Assembly: GCA_021793645.1 (NCBI GenBank)
Contig: JAJYSJ010000005.1
Coordinates: forward strand, 103,288 to 167,287
DNA: 64,000 nt
Origin: Bacillota bacterium
GTDB lineage: Bacteria; Bacillota; Sulfobacillia; JAJZYS01; JAJYTV01
Direction of reading: 5' to 3'
This document shows positions 26,672-37,124 of the stretch, piece by piece. Made by a program: the position numbers and the translations under genes. Positions within the stretch are counted from its first letter, which is position 1. Every line of letters begins with the position of its first letter. A model generated the notes under the pieces. That model ran no database searches. It saw only the letters and a list, made by a program, of their open reading frames with translations, and was not told where the DNA came from.

Positions 26672-27649
26672 CTAGAACCCCCTGTCAGAACTGTGCTTCG
26701 TCGTGATGCGCTGCTCGGGAAAGAGGTAGTGGACCGCGCTGTCGACTGCCATCCCGACCTCACCGAACCCAAGGGCAATCAACTTGGTCTTTCCGGGATA
26801 GGTCACCACGTCGCCTGCTGCGAAGACCCCTTCGAGCGGCGTCTTCATTCCCCAGTCGACCTGGATCTGTCCGCCGCGGATCGGCAGCCCCCAGCCCTTG
26901 ATCGGGCCAAGGTCTGTGGAGAATCCGATGCAGATCAGGATTTCGTCCACCGCGATGGTCTCCTGCTGATCCGAGCCGCAGGGCCCGATCACCGCAGCCT
27001 CCACCCGGTCCGCGCCGCGGATCTCCCGCAGTTCCCAAGGCTGCCCGATCGGGATGCCACTGGCGCGCATCTGCTCGACGGACTCCTCATGTGCCTGCCA
27101 CTTCGGCAGGTTGTGCACCACCCGTATGCTTGCATGCGGAATGAGAGTGTTGGCCCAGTCCACCGCTGAGTCGCCGCCACCGACAATCAGCACACGCTTG
27201 CCATAGAACGCCGACACTTGACGCACGAAGTACTGCACGCCGCGACCGGCGAACTCTTCTTCGCCGGGCACTCCCAGCTTGCGTGGGTTGAAGGCCCCAA
27301 GGCCCGCCGCGATCACGACGGAGCGGGTGAGGTGCTCTCCGCCGCTGGTCTGCAAGCGCCACACCTCGCCGTCGCGCTCCAGGCCCACCACCTTTTCTCC
27401 GAGGCAGACGCTCGCGTTCTGCTTGATCGACTGCTCGGCCAAAAGCTCGATGAGCTCCCTGCCCGTGACCTTTGGGAAGCCTCCCACATCGAAGATGTAC
27501 TTTTCGGGATATAGCGCAACGACCTGTCCGCCGAGCTCCGGCAGACTGTCGATCAACCTCGCCCTCAGCTGTCGCAGGTGAGAATGGTAGAGTCCGAACA
27601 ATCCGACGGGACCGCCGCCGATAATGGTGATGTCGTCAACGGTGGGCAA
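26672..27649 (-). CDS. Thioredoxin-reductase-like ferredoxin/flavodoxin-NADP+ reductase
   Basis: 325 aa flavoprotein. FAD site IIGGGPVGLFGLYHSHLR, NAD(P) site VLIVGGGDSAVDWANTL, and the second FAD site GVFAAGDVVTYPGK. The redox CxxC of thioredoxin reductase is absent, which with the length and C-terminus indicates the YumC/TrxR-type FNR of Bacilli. Start TTG 27649 with GGAGAGGAG upstream; the longer frame lacks a binding site. Probably supplies reduced ferredoxin to Fe-S enzymes. Confidence 0.88.
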   Translation of the reverse strand: MPTVDDITIIGGGPVGLFGLYHSHLRQLRARLIDSLPELGGQVVALYPEKYIFDVGGFPKVTGRELIELLAEQSIKQNASVCLGEKVVGLERDGEVWRLQTSGGEHLTRSVVIAAGLGAFNPRKLGVPGEEEFAGRGVQYFVRQVSAFYGKRVLIVGGGDSAVDWANTLIPHASIRVVHNLPKWQAHEESVEQMRASGIPIGQPWELREIRGADRVEAAVIGPCGSDQQETIAVDEILICIGFSTDLGPIKGWGLPIRGGQIQVDWGMKTPLEGVFAAGDVVTYPGKTKLIALGFGEVGMAVDSAVHYLFPEQRITTKHSSDRGF

Positions 27650-27702
27650 AGGTATAACTCCTCTCCACAAGGACGGACCCATTATACCTGATCGCATGCG
27701 TA

Positions 27703-27738
27703 GACCGGTCCCTCGCATTTGGCGCGAAGGGACCGGTC
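27703..27738 (-). terminator. Hairpin downstream of the NDH-2 gene
   Basis: 11-bp perfect arms 27703-27713 and 27728-27738. It stands 26 bases past the ndh stop; the T-tract is weak. Confidence 0.6.
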
Positions 27739-27763
27739 CATCGACCTTGTGCAGGCGGGAGGG

Positions 27764-29032
27764 CTACGCCGCCGCACCCGGACCGCGCGTAATCAGCCGG
27801 TCGGCACGCTCGAAGGTGATGTACGCAAGGGTCCAGCGCCAAAGCACTGCAACCCGGTTGCCAAACCCGATCAGATACATGATGTGCACCAGCAGCCAAG
27901 CCGCCCAGGCTACGAAACCATGCAGGTGCACGCGCCCGATCCTCGCGACCGCCTGGCTGCGTCCGATCGTCGCAAGGACACCGCGATCACGGTAGTGGAA
28001 CGGCCGGCGCTCCCTGCCGGCGATCGCCCTCAGGATATTCTCTGCAGCGCATACACCCTCCTGAATCGCGACGGGTGCAATCCCTGGCAAGGGGCTGCCC
28101 GCCTCGTCCACGACGAGCGCCATGTCTCCGGCGAGCGACACCTCAGGGTGTCCCTCGACCGTAAGATCCGCCGCCACCCGGACGCGCCCCACGCGATCTC
28201 GCACACCCGGAATCTCAGCACCGAGTGGCGACGCGGTTACCCCTGCCGCCCAGAGCACCGTCCGCGCGGGGAGGAATTCGCCAGCGACGCGCACCCCCGA
28301 AGATGTCACCTCTTCGACTGCTGCCCCGAGCTGCACTTCCACTCCCATGCGGCGCAGCACTGCCTCCGCGCGTAGCCCCAAATCTTCCGGGAAGCTGGGC
28401 AGAACACGCTTCCCAGCTTCGACCAAGAACACCCGCGACGCTGCAGGGTCGATGTTCCGGAAGTTTCTACGCAGCGTACGGCGTGCGATCTCGGCAATCG
28501 CCCCGGCGAGTTCGACGCCGGTTGGTCCCGCCCCGACGACGACGAAGTCCAAGAGCGCCTGGCGTATTACGGGGTCGTCGGTGCGCTCTGCCGCCTCGTA
28601 TGCCAGCAGGATGCGGTGACGGATTTCCGTCGCATCCTCTAGCGTCTTGAGACCTGGCGCGAGCGGCTCCCATTCCGGATGTCCGAAATAGGAGTGGCGT
28701 GCTCCTGTCGCAAGCAGCAGGTAGTCGTACTCGATCTCTCCCCCGTCGTACTTCACCGCCTGCCGATCGAGATCGATCCCGCGCACGTCAGCCAGCAGCA
28801 CCTGCGTACGCGGATGCCCACGCAGGACGTGGCGGATCGGTGCCGCGATCTCCCCTGGCGCCAAACCCGCAGTCGCCACCTGGTAGAGCAGCGGCTGAAA
28901 CAGATGGTGGTTGCGGCGATCCAGCACAGTGACCCGTACCGGGGCGCGCGCTAGCCTGCGCGCCGCATAGAGCCCGGCGAACCCTGCGCCCACGATCACG
29001 ACATGCGCTGGTGTCTTGTCATTCGAAGCCAT
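27764..29032 (-). CDS. ndh: Type II NADH:quinone oxidoreductase (NDH-2)
   Basis: 422 aa single-subunit, non-proton-pumping NADH dehydrogenase. FAD motif VIVGAGFAGLYAARRLAR, the family segment HHLFQPLLYQVATAGL, NAD site VVVGAGPTGVELAGAIAE, and GDMALVVDEAGSPLPG with the quinone-site region near the C-terminus (LVHIMYLIGFGNR). ATG with GGAAGGGGAG upstream. It feeds menaquinol to the cytochrome bc complex encoded further along. Confidence 0.92.
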   Translation of the reverse strand: MASNDKTPAHVVIVGAGFAGLYAARRLARAPVRVTVLDRRNHHLFQPLLYQVATAGLAPGEIAAPIRHVLRGHPRTQVLLADVRGIDLDRQAVKYDGGEIEYDYLLLATGARHSYFGHPEWEPLAPGLKTLEDATEIRHRILLAYEAAERTDDPVIRQALLDFVVVGAGPTGVELAGAIAEIARRTLRRNFRNIDPAASRVFLVEAGKRVLPSFPEDLGLRAEAVLRRMGVEVQLGAAVEEVTSSGVRVAGEFLPARTVLWAAGVTASPLGAEIPGVRDRVGRVRVAADLTVEGHPEVSLAGDMALVVDEAGSPLPGIAPVAIQEGVCAAENILRAIAGRERRPFHYRDRGVLATIGRSQAVARIGRVHLHGFVAWAAWLLVHIMYLIGFGNRVAVLWRWTLAYITFERADRLITRGPGAAA

Positions 29033-29074
29033 ACGGAGCTCCCCTTCCGCGGCCCAACCCGTTCCAACGCAAAT

Positions 29075-29102
29075 GGCCCCGGGGCAAACCTGCCCCGGGG
29101 CC
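29075..29102. terminator. Terminator of the succinate dehydrogenase operon
   Basis: Perfect 12-bp stem, arms 29075-29086 and 29091-29102, loop AACC. The minus-strand flank is ATTTGCGTT. It lies 15 bases after the sdhB stop. Confidence 0.75.
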
Positions 29103-29116
29103 GCGCCGACCGCTGG

Positions 29117-29845
29117 CTACTTGTGCATCTTGCGCACGAGTCCGCCAAGCGGATCGAAATACTTGTCGGCGACGCGCTCCTTGAGCGGGATGATGCCGTT
29201 ATCGGTGATGTTGATGCCCTGCGGGCAGACCACCGTGCAGCACTTCGTGATGTTGCAGTACCCAACGCCGGCCGCGCCCTTGAGGAGGTCGATGCGGTCA
29301 CCGGTGTCGAACGGATGCATCTCGAGCTCCGCAATGCGGATCATCATGCGCGGACCCCAATAGGCGTCCTTCGCGTTGTGTTCACGCAGCACGTGGCAGA
29401 CGTTCTGGCACAGGAAGCACTCGATGCAGTCGCGGAATTCCTGGATGCGGTCGACGTCGCGCTGCTGCAGCGTGAATGGCGCCTTGGCCGCAGGTTGGAA
29501 TGCGGGGATCTGCCTGAGCTTTTCATAGTTCCAAGAGACGTCCGTGACAAGGTCCTTGATCACAGGGAACGTGTGCATCGGACGCACATGGATCACTTCG
29601 CCGACGTAGTCGTCGACGCGCGTCTTGCAAAGCAGCTTGCCAGAGCCGTTGATCTCTGCGCTGCACGATCCGCAGTGCGCCGCCTTGCAGTTCCAGCGCA
29701 CGGCGAGGTCCGGCGCATCATGCGCCTGGATGTAGTGCAGCGCGTCGAGCACGACCATGCCCGTCGTCGCAGGGATCTTGTACTCCTGTTCTTGTCCACC
29801 GCTGCGATCGCCCCGGAAGACGCTGAGGGTGATCTCTTCAGGCAT
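29117..29845 (-). CDS. sdhB: Succinate dehydrogenase iron-sulfur subunit
   Basis: About 242 aa. N-terminal [2Fe-2S] domain with WNCKAAHCGSCSAEING and a later LLC; C-terminal cluster motifs CIECFLCQNVC and CNITKCCTVVCP for the [4Fe-4S] and [3Fe-4S] centres. Start ATG 29845 with AAGGAG eight bases upstream; a GTG six bases earlier overlaps the sdhA stop. Last gene of sdhC-sdhA-sdhB. Confidence 0.92.
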   Translation of the reverse strand: MPEEITLSVFRGDRSGGQEQEYKIPATTGMVVLDALHYIQAHDAPDLAVRWNCKAAHCGSCSAEINGSGKLLCKTRVDDYVGEVIHVRPMHTFPVIKDLVTDVSWNYEKLRQIPAFQPAAKAPFTLQQRDVDRIQEFRDCIECFLCQNVCHVLREHNAKDAYWGPRMMIRIAELEMHPFDTGDRIDLLKGAAGVGYCNITKCCTVVCPQGINITDNGIIPLKERVADKYFDPLGGLVRKMHK

Positions 29846-29850
29846 CGGCA

Positions 29851-31605
29851 CTACTCCTTCTTTCCAGACTTCGCGATGCCGGGGGCCGCCCCGAGGTTGA
29901 AGAGTTCCTTCAACTCAGCGGGCATCTCGGGCACCGGGGATGTGTAGGTCTTGACCTCGCCATCCTCGAGCTTGTGCACGAAGTTGATCTTGCCGTACTC
30001 CTCGAGCTCGTCGGGGTGGTCGAGGCGCCACTGCGCTCCGCGGCTCTCCTTGCGCTCGATCGCACCGCGAATGATCGCTTCGCAAAGCGTAATCATGTTG
30101 TGCACGTCCTGCACGGTGTGCCAGCCAGGGTTGAAGACACGCGACCCGGGGACTGCCATGTTGCGCGCGCGCTCCTTGAGCTCGAGCAACTTCTGCAGAC
30201 CCTGCTCAAGGTCCGGCCCAGTGCGTGAGATGCCGGCGTGGGTCGCCATGATCTCCTGCAGCTGCTCGTGCAGCGCATAAGGGTTCTCTCCGTTCTCGGA
30301 GCTGAAGGGTCTGAGGACGCGGTCGATCTCGGCCTGCACCTCGGAGTCGTCGATCTTCGGCGTTCCCTCGTGCCCCTTGACGAACTCCACCGCGCCATCG
30401 CCGGCGCGCTTGCCGAAGACCAGGATGTCCGAGAGGGAGTTGCCGCCGAGGCGGTTCGCCCCGTGCAGTCCGGCAGCGCACTCGCCTGCGGCGAAGAGAC
30501 CGGGAACATTCGTGGCGCAGCTCAAGGGATCGACCTTCAAGCCGCCCATCGTGTAGTGGATGGTCGGTCCGACCTCGAACTTCGTCTTCGTGATGTCGAC
30601 GTCCGCGAGCGCCATGAACTGCTCGTACATGCCAGGCAGCTTGCGCTTGATGTACGCCGGTCCGCGGTGCGTGATGTCGAGCCAAGCGCCGCCGTGCGGC
30701 GTTCCGCGGCCCGCCTGGACCTCCTTGTAGATCGAGCGCGAGACGACGTCGCGCGAGGAGAGTTCCATGCGCTGCGGGTCGTACTTCTCCATGAACCGCT
30801 CGCCCTCAGAGTTGCGCAGGAGACCGCCTTCGCCACGCACACCCTCCGTGACGAGGACGCCGCGCACGCCCGGCGGCCAGACCATGCCGGTCGGATGGAA
30901 CTGGACCATCTCCATGTCGATGAGTTCGGCGCCGGCCTCGAACGCGAGTGCCGCGCCGTCGCCGGTGCTCTCCCACGAGTTCGAGGTCACCTTGTAGGAC
31001 TTGCCCCAGCCGCCGGTCGCGATTACGACTGCCTTGGCGCTAAACAGAGCGAAATGCCCATCCTCGCGGTAGTACGCGATGGCGCCGGCGACACGGCCGT
31101 TGTCCGTGAAGAGCTTGGTCGCCGTGATCTCCTGAAAGACGTCCACGTTTACGGTGAAGATCTTCTGCTCCAGTGTGCGGATCAGTTCCTTGCCGGTCCG
31201 GTCGCCGACGTGGCAGAGCCGGCGGAAGGTGTGCGCACCGAACGGGCGCTGCATGATCTTCCCCTCCGGCGTACGGTCGAAGACGGCGCCCCAGTACTCG
31301 AGTTCAAGGACGCGTTCCGGCGCTTCCTTGGCGAACACTTCGACGGTCTTGTAGTTGTTGATGAAGTGGCCCGACCGCATCGTGTCGTAGAAGTGCGTCT
31401 CCCAGCCGTCTGCAGGGTCGAGGTTGCCGAGAGATGCCGCGACTCCGCCTTCCGCCATTACCGTGTGTGCCTTGCCGAGAAGGGACTTGCCCAGCACCGC
31501 AACCGTCGCGCCGGCCTCGGCAGCGGCGATCGCGGCACGCAGTCCCGCGCCGCCCGAGCCGATGACGAGGATGTCGTACGCGTGGCTCTCCATGTTGTCG
31601 CTCAT
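29851..31605 (-). CDS. sdhA: Succinate dehydrogenase flavoprotein subunit
   Basis: 584 aa. FAD-binding VIGSGGAGLRAAIAAAEAG, the covalent-flavin histidine in KAHTVMAEGGVAASLGN, substrate site around FHPTGMVWPPGVRG and the catalytic-arginine segment HGANRLGGNSLSDILVFG. Oxidises succinate to fumarate. The ATG overlaps the stop of the membrane-anchor gene by one base. Confidence 0.93.
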   Translation of the reverse strand: MSDNMESHAYDILVIGSGGAGLRAAIAAAEAGATVAVLGKSLLGKAHTVMAEGGVAASLGNLDPADGWETHFYDTMRSGHFINNYKTVEVFAKEAPERVLELEYWGAVFDRTPEGKIMQRPFGAHTFRRLCHVGDRTGKELIRTLEQKIFTVNVDVFQEITATKLFTDNGRVAGAIAYYREDGHFALFSAKAVVIATGGWGKSYKVTSNSWESTGDGAALAFEAGAELIDMEMVQFHPTGMVWPPGVRGVLVTEGVRGEGGLLRNSEGERFMEKYDPQRMELSSRDVVSRSIYKEVQAGRGTPHGGAWLDITHRGPAYIKRKLPGMYEQFMALADVDITKTKFEVGPTIHYTMGGLKVDPLSCATNVPGLFAAGECAAGLHGANRLGGNSLSDILVFGKRAGDGAVEFVKGHEGTPKIDDSEVQAEIDRVLRPFSSENGENPYALHEQLQEIMATHAGISRTGPDLEQGLQKLLELKERARNMAVPGSRVFNPGWHTVQDVHNMITLCEAIIRGAIERKESRGAQWRLDHPDELEEYGKINFVHKLEDGEVKTYTSPVPEMPAELKELFNLGAAPGIAKSGKKE

Positions 31606-32348
31606 CAGAAAAACCTCACAGGATGGATTACGCCGTAGATCAGAAGGCGGATGTAGACATCGGTGAACCAGACGGAGAACATCGAGACCCAGGCGAACAG
31701 GCCGTGCCGCTCATTCCAGTACGACACTTTGTTCCACAGCTTGTAGCGGGTCGTCGGGGAGCCGTCAGCGCAGGAGAACTTCTGCGAGCCGCCGCCGATG
31801 AGGTGGCGGAAGGCGTGGCAGGTGAAAGAGTACGCCGTGAGCAGCAGCACGTTCACCAGCATGATGATCGAGCCGAGGCCGACCCCGAACCCATTCGGGA
31901 AGATGAACGCCTTGATTGCATCGATCCAGAGGAAGATCAACACGATGAGCGCCAAGTACCAGAACCAGCGGTGCAGGTTCGTCCAGATGAACGGGAACCG
32001 CGTCTCGCCGAAGTAGAACTTGCGGCGCGACTCCGGGATGCCGCAGGCCATCGGGTCATGGAAAAACCCGCGGTAGATCTCCTTGCGGTAGTAGTAGCAG
32101 GTCGCACGGAAGAGCAGCGGTACCCAGAGTACCCAGAGTGCCGGGAGCACCTTGATTCCCCACGACTCCGTCGGGGAAAAGAACGGCGAGAGATAGTTGT
32201 GGAACTGCCCGGTGTGCTGGAAGAAGACCAACCAGAGGGAATAGACGCCGAAGAGTCCGAGCGCAAGCACCGTCAAGTAGGGCTCTACCCACCAGGCCGA
32301 CCCGGACTTCGGCTTGCTGCCTTGTACTGTTTCTGCAGGTTGTGCCAC
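31605..32348 (-). CDS. sdhC: Succinate dehydrogenase single membrane-anchor subunit, five TM
   Basis: 247 aa. Five hydrophobic helices, with histidines in NLHRWFWYL and FTCHAFRHL as possible heme or quinone ligands. It does not look like the short Bacillus SdhC (cytochrome b558) or the SdhC/SdhD pairs; size and topology resemble the single anchor of the mycobacterial Sdh1 type. GTG start with GAGGAGGACGG upstream. First gene of the operon. Confidence 0.82.
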   Translation of the reverse strand: MAQPAETVQGSKPKSGSAWWVEPYLTVLALGLFGVYSLWLVFFQHTGQFHNYLSPFFSPTESWGIKVLPALWVLWVPLLFRATCYYYRKEIYRGFFHDPMACGIPESRRKFYFGETRFPFIWTNLHRWFWYLALIVLIFLWIDAIKAFIFPNGFGVGLGSIIMLVNVLLLTAYSFTCHAFRHLIGGGSQKFSCADGSPTTRYKLWNKVSYWNERHGLFAWVSMFSVWFTDVYIRLLIYGVIHPVRFF

Positions 32349-32657
32349 CGACCGTCCTCCTCACCAGGAAAGCTGCCGACGCTACCTTAGCGCCGGGTGT
32401 CGTGCCGCGACCGACCCAGGTGCAGCGATTGACTGGCAACGCTGTACCAAGGCATCCATGCCCGGCTCTGAACCCTTCCCAGTATAGCGCAGGTCAGGGC
32501 CTTTAGCATGGCCATCTGGACATCATGCGACGCTATTCGGGCGGTAGCGCACGGTTCACTTGGCATTTGCAGTCCATCGAAGCTCCCCAGCGGCAGGCAG
32601 ACCGCCCCAGGCGCACTCTGGGTGCCTGCCTGCATATGACATAAGGAGTAGACGCAG
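32349..32657. other. 309-base divergent gap between sdhC and a small membrane protein gene
   Basis: No gene is supported. On the minus strand a TATACT at 32483-32478 could be an sdh -10 box, with no good -35. On the plus strand a two-part hairpin (CCCAG with CTGGG inside GCAGGCA with TGCCTGC) lies at about 32593-32634, just before the binding site of the next gene. Confidence 0.4.
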
Positions 32658-33014
32658 ATGGGAGAGATGCACGTCGTGGACGAACTCATCACAAGCCTCG
32701 TCCGCTACGGCCTATTCGCCTACAGTGCGCAGACTGTCGCCGAGATTGGAGAACGCCTGGTGCCGAGGGGAACCCACCTAAGCGCGGACATGCGGTCCTC
32801 GCTGCGCGAGTGGCTGTCCACTGGCGCCGGACTTGCGCTGTCCGTTGCAAGCGGCGCCGACATTCTCGCGGATCTAGGGCTCATATTGAATCCGCCACTC
32901 GTCGGGATGGTCATCACCGGCCTGATCGTCGGACAGGGAGGGCGCTTCCTCGGTCGCTGGCTGGCATCGCTGCCGCGCACCCCTGGCCAATCTCCGAAAG
33001 CGCCCAAGGGGTGA
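32658..33014 (+). CDS. Small membrane protein beside a peptidoglycan-binding protein
   Basis: 118 aa, ATG behind AAGGAG. N-terminal amphipathic region, then hydrophobic segments around residues 52-70 and 75-95, and a basic, Pro-rich tail. Size and topology recall phage-type holins, but no holin family is recognised. It ends five bases before the start of the repeat protein, so the two are co-expressed. Confidence 0.65.
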   Translation: MGEMHVVDELITSLVRYGLFAYSAQTVAEIGERLVPRGTHLSADMRSSLREWLSTGAGLALSVASGADILADLGLILNPPLVGMVITGLIVGQGGRFLGRWLASLPRTPGQSPKAPKG

Positions 33015-33019
33015 TGCCC

Positions 33020-33838
33020 ATGGCTGTCTTTGAAGTGCGCTTCAGCCCGTATATCTCCTTCGGTTCGCGCACACTCGAAACGGTCTCCCCCAACCGGTCA
33101 GGAACCGATGTCGCCATCTTGCAAGCCGTCTACAACCTCATGCTGGAGGCGATGGAGCCTCCGCGCGGTCCGATGGGCAAGCCAATCGCCATCGACGGTG
33201 TGTTCGGACCCAAGACGCGCCTTGCGGTGTTGAGCGTGCAAACCTACTTTGGCCTGACCGCAGACGGAGTCGCAGGACCGCAGACCTTCTTCATCTACGG
33301 CCAGGGCGTCTCGCAAAGGACCCCGTACGGAGGCCCGCGCTATGGCCGGAGAACCCTCTCGCAGGGAAGAATCGGGAGCGACGTGAAGGCGCTGCAAAAT
33401 CGTCTGAACTGCTTTGCCTACGCGCGCCAGTTGGGCCATCCTGCGGACGGTCGCTTCGGGCCGCAAACAGCATCCGCACTGAAAGCCTTTCAGACCGATG
33501 CCGCAGCGCTCGACCAATCGAGTCTCCCTGCAAACGGAATCGCGGGGTCCGCCACCTACGACGCGACCTGGCTCTACACGTTCGCCGGCGGGCGCAGGCT
33601 GTTCGTCGGCCGCAACGGCTTCGACGTCGTCTTCTTGCAGGCGCAGCTGCGCGCACTCGATCTCTATCATGCCCCCCTGGACGGCTACTTCGGCGCGGCC
33701 ACGAGCGCAGCGGTGCAGTTGCTACAGGCCGGATCGGGGCTCGAACCTGACGGCGTCGTTGGCCCGCGCACGTTCTTCCAGCTCGGGCTTGCGGGCGGCA
33801 GCCAGCCACCGCACCCGCTGCCTTCCGTCCGATTCTGA
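33020..33838 (+). CDS. Second protein with three peptidoglycan-binding-like repeats
   Basis: About 272 aa. Start ATG 33020 (MAVFEVRF) by comparison with the paralogue at 22.6 kb; ATG 33014 is possible. Three modules: LQAVYNLML to DGVFGPKTRLAV with DGVAGPQTF; LQNRLNCFAYARQ to DGRFGPQTASAL; LQAQLRAL to DGYFGAATSAAV with DGVVGPRTF. The shared LQNRLNCF, TY(D) and W(I/L)YT(Y/F)AGGR blocks show clear duplication from one ancestor. No signal peptide. It lacks the C-terminal 130-residue domain of its paralogue. Confidence 0.82.
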   Translation: MAVFEVRFSPYISFGSRTLETVSPNRSGTDVAILQAVYNLMLEAMEPPRGPMGKPIAIDGVFGPKTRLAVLSVQTYFGLTADGVAGPQTFFIYGQGVSQRTPYGGPRYGRRTLSQGRIGSDVKALQNRLNCFAYARQLGHPADGRFGPQTASALKAFQTDAAALDQSSLPANGIAGSATYDATWLYTFAGGRRLFVGRNGFDVVFLQAQLRALDLYHAPLDGYFGAATSAAVQLLQAGSGLEPDGVVGPRTFFQLGLAGGSQPPHPLPSVRF

Positions 33839-33841
33839 AAC

Positions 33842-33879
33842 AACCAGGGAGGGCGCCTTTACGGCAGCCCTCCCTGGTT
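33842..33879. terminator. Bidirectional terminator between converging genes
   Basis: Perfect 13-bp arms 33842-33854 and 33867-33879. It separates the repeat-protein gene from sucD. Confidence 0.75.
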
Positions 33880-33886
33880 CCCTATC

Positions 33887-34753
33887 CTAGCCGAGCAGCT
33901 TTTTCACGGCCGAGGCGACTTCCCACGGCATCTCCACGACCGTGGCGCCTGCCGCCTCGAGTGCCATGCGCTTGCTCTCCAGCGTTCCGCGCCCGCGCTC
34001 GATGATCGCGCCGGCGTGGCCCATCCGCTTGCCCGGAGGTGCCGCACGTCCCGCGAGGTACGCGACGACCGGCTTCGTCATCGTCTTGATAAACTCGGCC
34101 GCCTCCTCCTCGGCGCTGCCGCCGATTTCCCCTACGAGAACGCAGGCCTTCGTCTCCGGGTCGCGTTCGAACTCATGCAACACGTCGTTGAACACCTGGC
34201 CGACAACCGGGTCGCCGCCCATTCCGACAGCGGTCGTCTGGCCGAGGCCGGCATTCGTCAGCGCCGCGGCGATCTCGTAGGAAAGCGTCCCTGAGCGGGC
34301 GACCAGCCCGACGGGGCCCGGCTTGTAGATGTGGTTGGGCATGATGCCCATCTTTGACTTGCCCGGAGAGATCAGGCCGAACGTATTCGGCCCGATCACC
34401 TTGGCACCCTTGAAGCGGGCATACTCCACGATCAGGATCGAATCCTGGACGGGCACATGCTCTGGGATCATGACGACGACGCTGCAGCCGGCGTCGATCG
34501 CTTCGAACGCCGCGTCCTTCGCACCAGCTGCAGGGACGAAGATGATCGACGCATTCGCGCCGCGCTCCACAACCGCTTCGCGAACCGACGCGAATACGGG
34601 CAGTCCCTGGTGCACCTGTCCGGCCTTGCTCGGTGAGGTACCCGCCACGACCTTCGTGCCATACAAAAGCATCTGCCCGGTGTGGAAGCTTCCCTGGTTC
34701 CCGGTCATGCCCTGGACGACCACGCGGGTCTCGTCGTTGATGATGATCGCCAT
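33887..34753 (-). CDS. sucD: Succinyl-CoA synthetase, alpha subunit
   Basis: 288 aa. CoA-binding GMTGNQGSFHTGQML, VIGPNTFGLISPGKSKMGI, GMGGDPVVG, and the phosphorylated histidine in GHAGAIIERGRGT. Forms ATP or GTP while converting succinyl-CoA to succinate. Last gene of the TCA operon, one base after sucC. Confidence 0.94.
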   Translation of the reverse strand: MAIIINDETRVVVQGMTGNQGSFHTGQMLLYGTKVVAGTSPSKAGQVHQGLPVFASVREAVVERGANASIIFVPAAGAKDAAFEAIDAGCSVVVMIPEHVPVQDSILIVEYARFKGAKVIGPNTFGLISPGKSKMGIMPNHIYKPGPVGLVARSGTLSYEIAAALTNAGLGQTTAVGMGGDPVVGQVFNDVLHEFERDPETKACVLVGEIGGSAEEEAAEFIKTMTKPVVAYLAGRAAPPGKRMGHAGAIIERGRGTLESKRMALEAAGATVVEMPWEVASAVKKLLG

Positions 34754-34754
34754 G

Positions 34755-35867
34755 TTAGCGGCCCTCCCCCGCGACTGCGACGGCTTTTTGGGCCGCCTCG
34801 CTCATTTCGCGGAACGCGTCGATGCCTTCGCGGCGCAGAATGTCGACGCCCTCCTGCTCGTTCGTACCGACGAGGCGGACGACCAGCGGGACAGGGATAC
34901 CGCGCGTCTTCTTCACCTGAACGATCGCGTTCGCGACGTCGTCGCAGCGCGTGATGCCGCCGAAGATGTTGACGAAGATCGCCTTCGGATTCATATCGAC
35001 GAGGACGCCCATCGCCTGCGCCGTGGGCTCTACGGAGGCGCCGCCGCCTGCGTCGAGGAAGTTCGCGGGACGTCCGCCGTAGTGCTGCAGCGCGTCAAGC
35101 GTGGCCATCGCCATGCCGGCACCGTTCGCCATTACGGCGATGTCGCCGTCCAGTTCCACGAAGGCGAGTCCGATCTCCTTCACCCGCTGCTCAAGCGGCG
35201 TGCCCTCCGCGACCTCCGGGAGGCCCTGGTGACGGAAGAGCGCCGCGTCGTCGAGGTTCAGTCTCGCATCTGCAGCGATCACCTTGCCCTGGGAAACGAC
35301 GAGTGGGTTGATCTCAACGAGCTCGGCATCCTCCGTACGGAAGACCTCGTAGAGCTTCAGGAGGATCTGTGCGACCTGCTTCTGGATGTCTCCCGTGAGG
35401 CCCATCTCTGCGGCGATGTCGCGAGCGAGGAACGGCTGCATCCCGAACGCCTCGTCCACGTGCCGGCGGACGATGTATTTGTCCTCCACGTCTTCGATCT
35501 CCACGCCACCGTGAGCGGATGCCATGATCAGGGGCCGGCGCGCGTTGCGGTCAACAGTGACAGAGACGTAGAACTCGCGCTCCACGTCGATCTTGCCCTC
35601 CACGTAGACCTGCTCCACGGTGTAGCCCTTAAGGTTCATGCCAAGGATCTCGGACGCGACCTTGCGCCCCTCCTCGGGGTTCTGGGCGAACTTGATGCCG
35701 CCCGCCTTGCCGCGGCCGCCGACCAGCACCTGCGCCTTGACTGCCGCCGGGCTGATCTCCTTGACCGCCTCCGCCACTTCATCCGCCGTCTGGCAAAGCT
35801 TGCCGGGCGGAACCGGGATGCCGTGAGCCTGGAGTCGTCCCTTCGCGAGATACTCGTAGAGCTTCAT
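34755..35867 (-). CDS. sucC: Succinyl-CoA synthetase, beta subunit
   Basis: 370 aa. ATP-grasp domain: KAQVLVGGRGKAGGIKFA, IEDVEDKYIV, ELVEINPLVV; CoA-ligase domain: VNIFGGITRCDDVANAIV and RLVGTNEQEGVDIL. ATG with GGAGAGGA upstream. Note that the operon carries succinyl-CoA synthetase but no 2-oxoglutarate dehydrogenase in the window. Confidence 0.94.
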   Translation of the reverse strand: MKLYEYLAKGRLQAHGIPVPPGKLCQTADEVAEAVKEISPAAVKAQVLVGGRGKAGGIKFAQNPEEGRKVASEILGMNLKGYTVEQVYVEGKIDVEREFYVSVTVDRNARRPLIMASAHGGVEIEDVEDKYIVRRHVDEAFGMQPFLARDIAAEMGLTGDIQKQVAQILLKLYEVFRTEDAELVEINPLVVSQGKVIAADARLNLDDAALFRHQGLPEVAEGTPLEQRVKEIGLAFVELDGDIAVMANGAGMAMATLDALQHYGGRPANFLDAGGGASVEPTAQAMGVLVDMNPKAIFVNIFGGITRCDDVANAIVQVKKTRGIPVPLVVRLVGTNEQEGVDILRREGIDAFREMSEAAQKAVAVAGEGR

Positions 35868-35885
35868 GCCACTATCCTCTCCCCG

Positions 35886-37121
<1,236 letters not shown>

Positions 37122-37124
37122 GGG

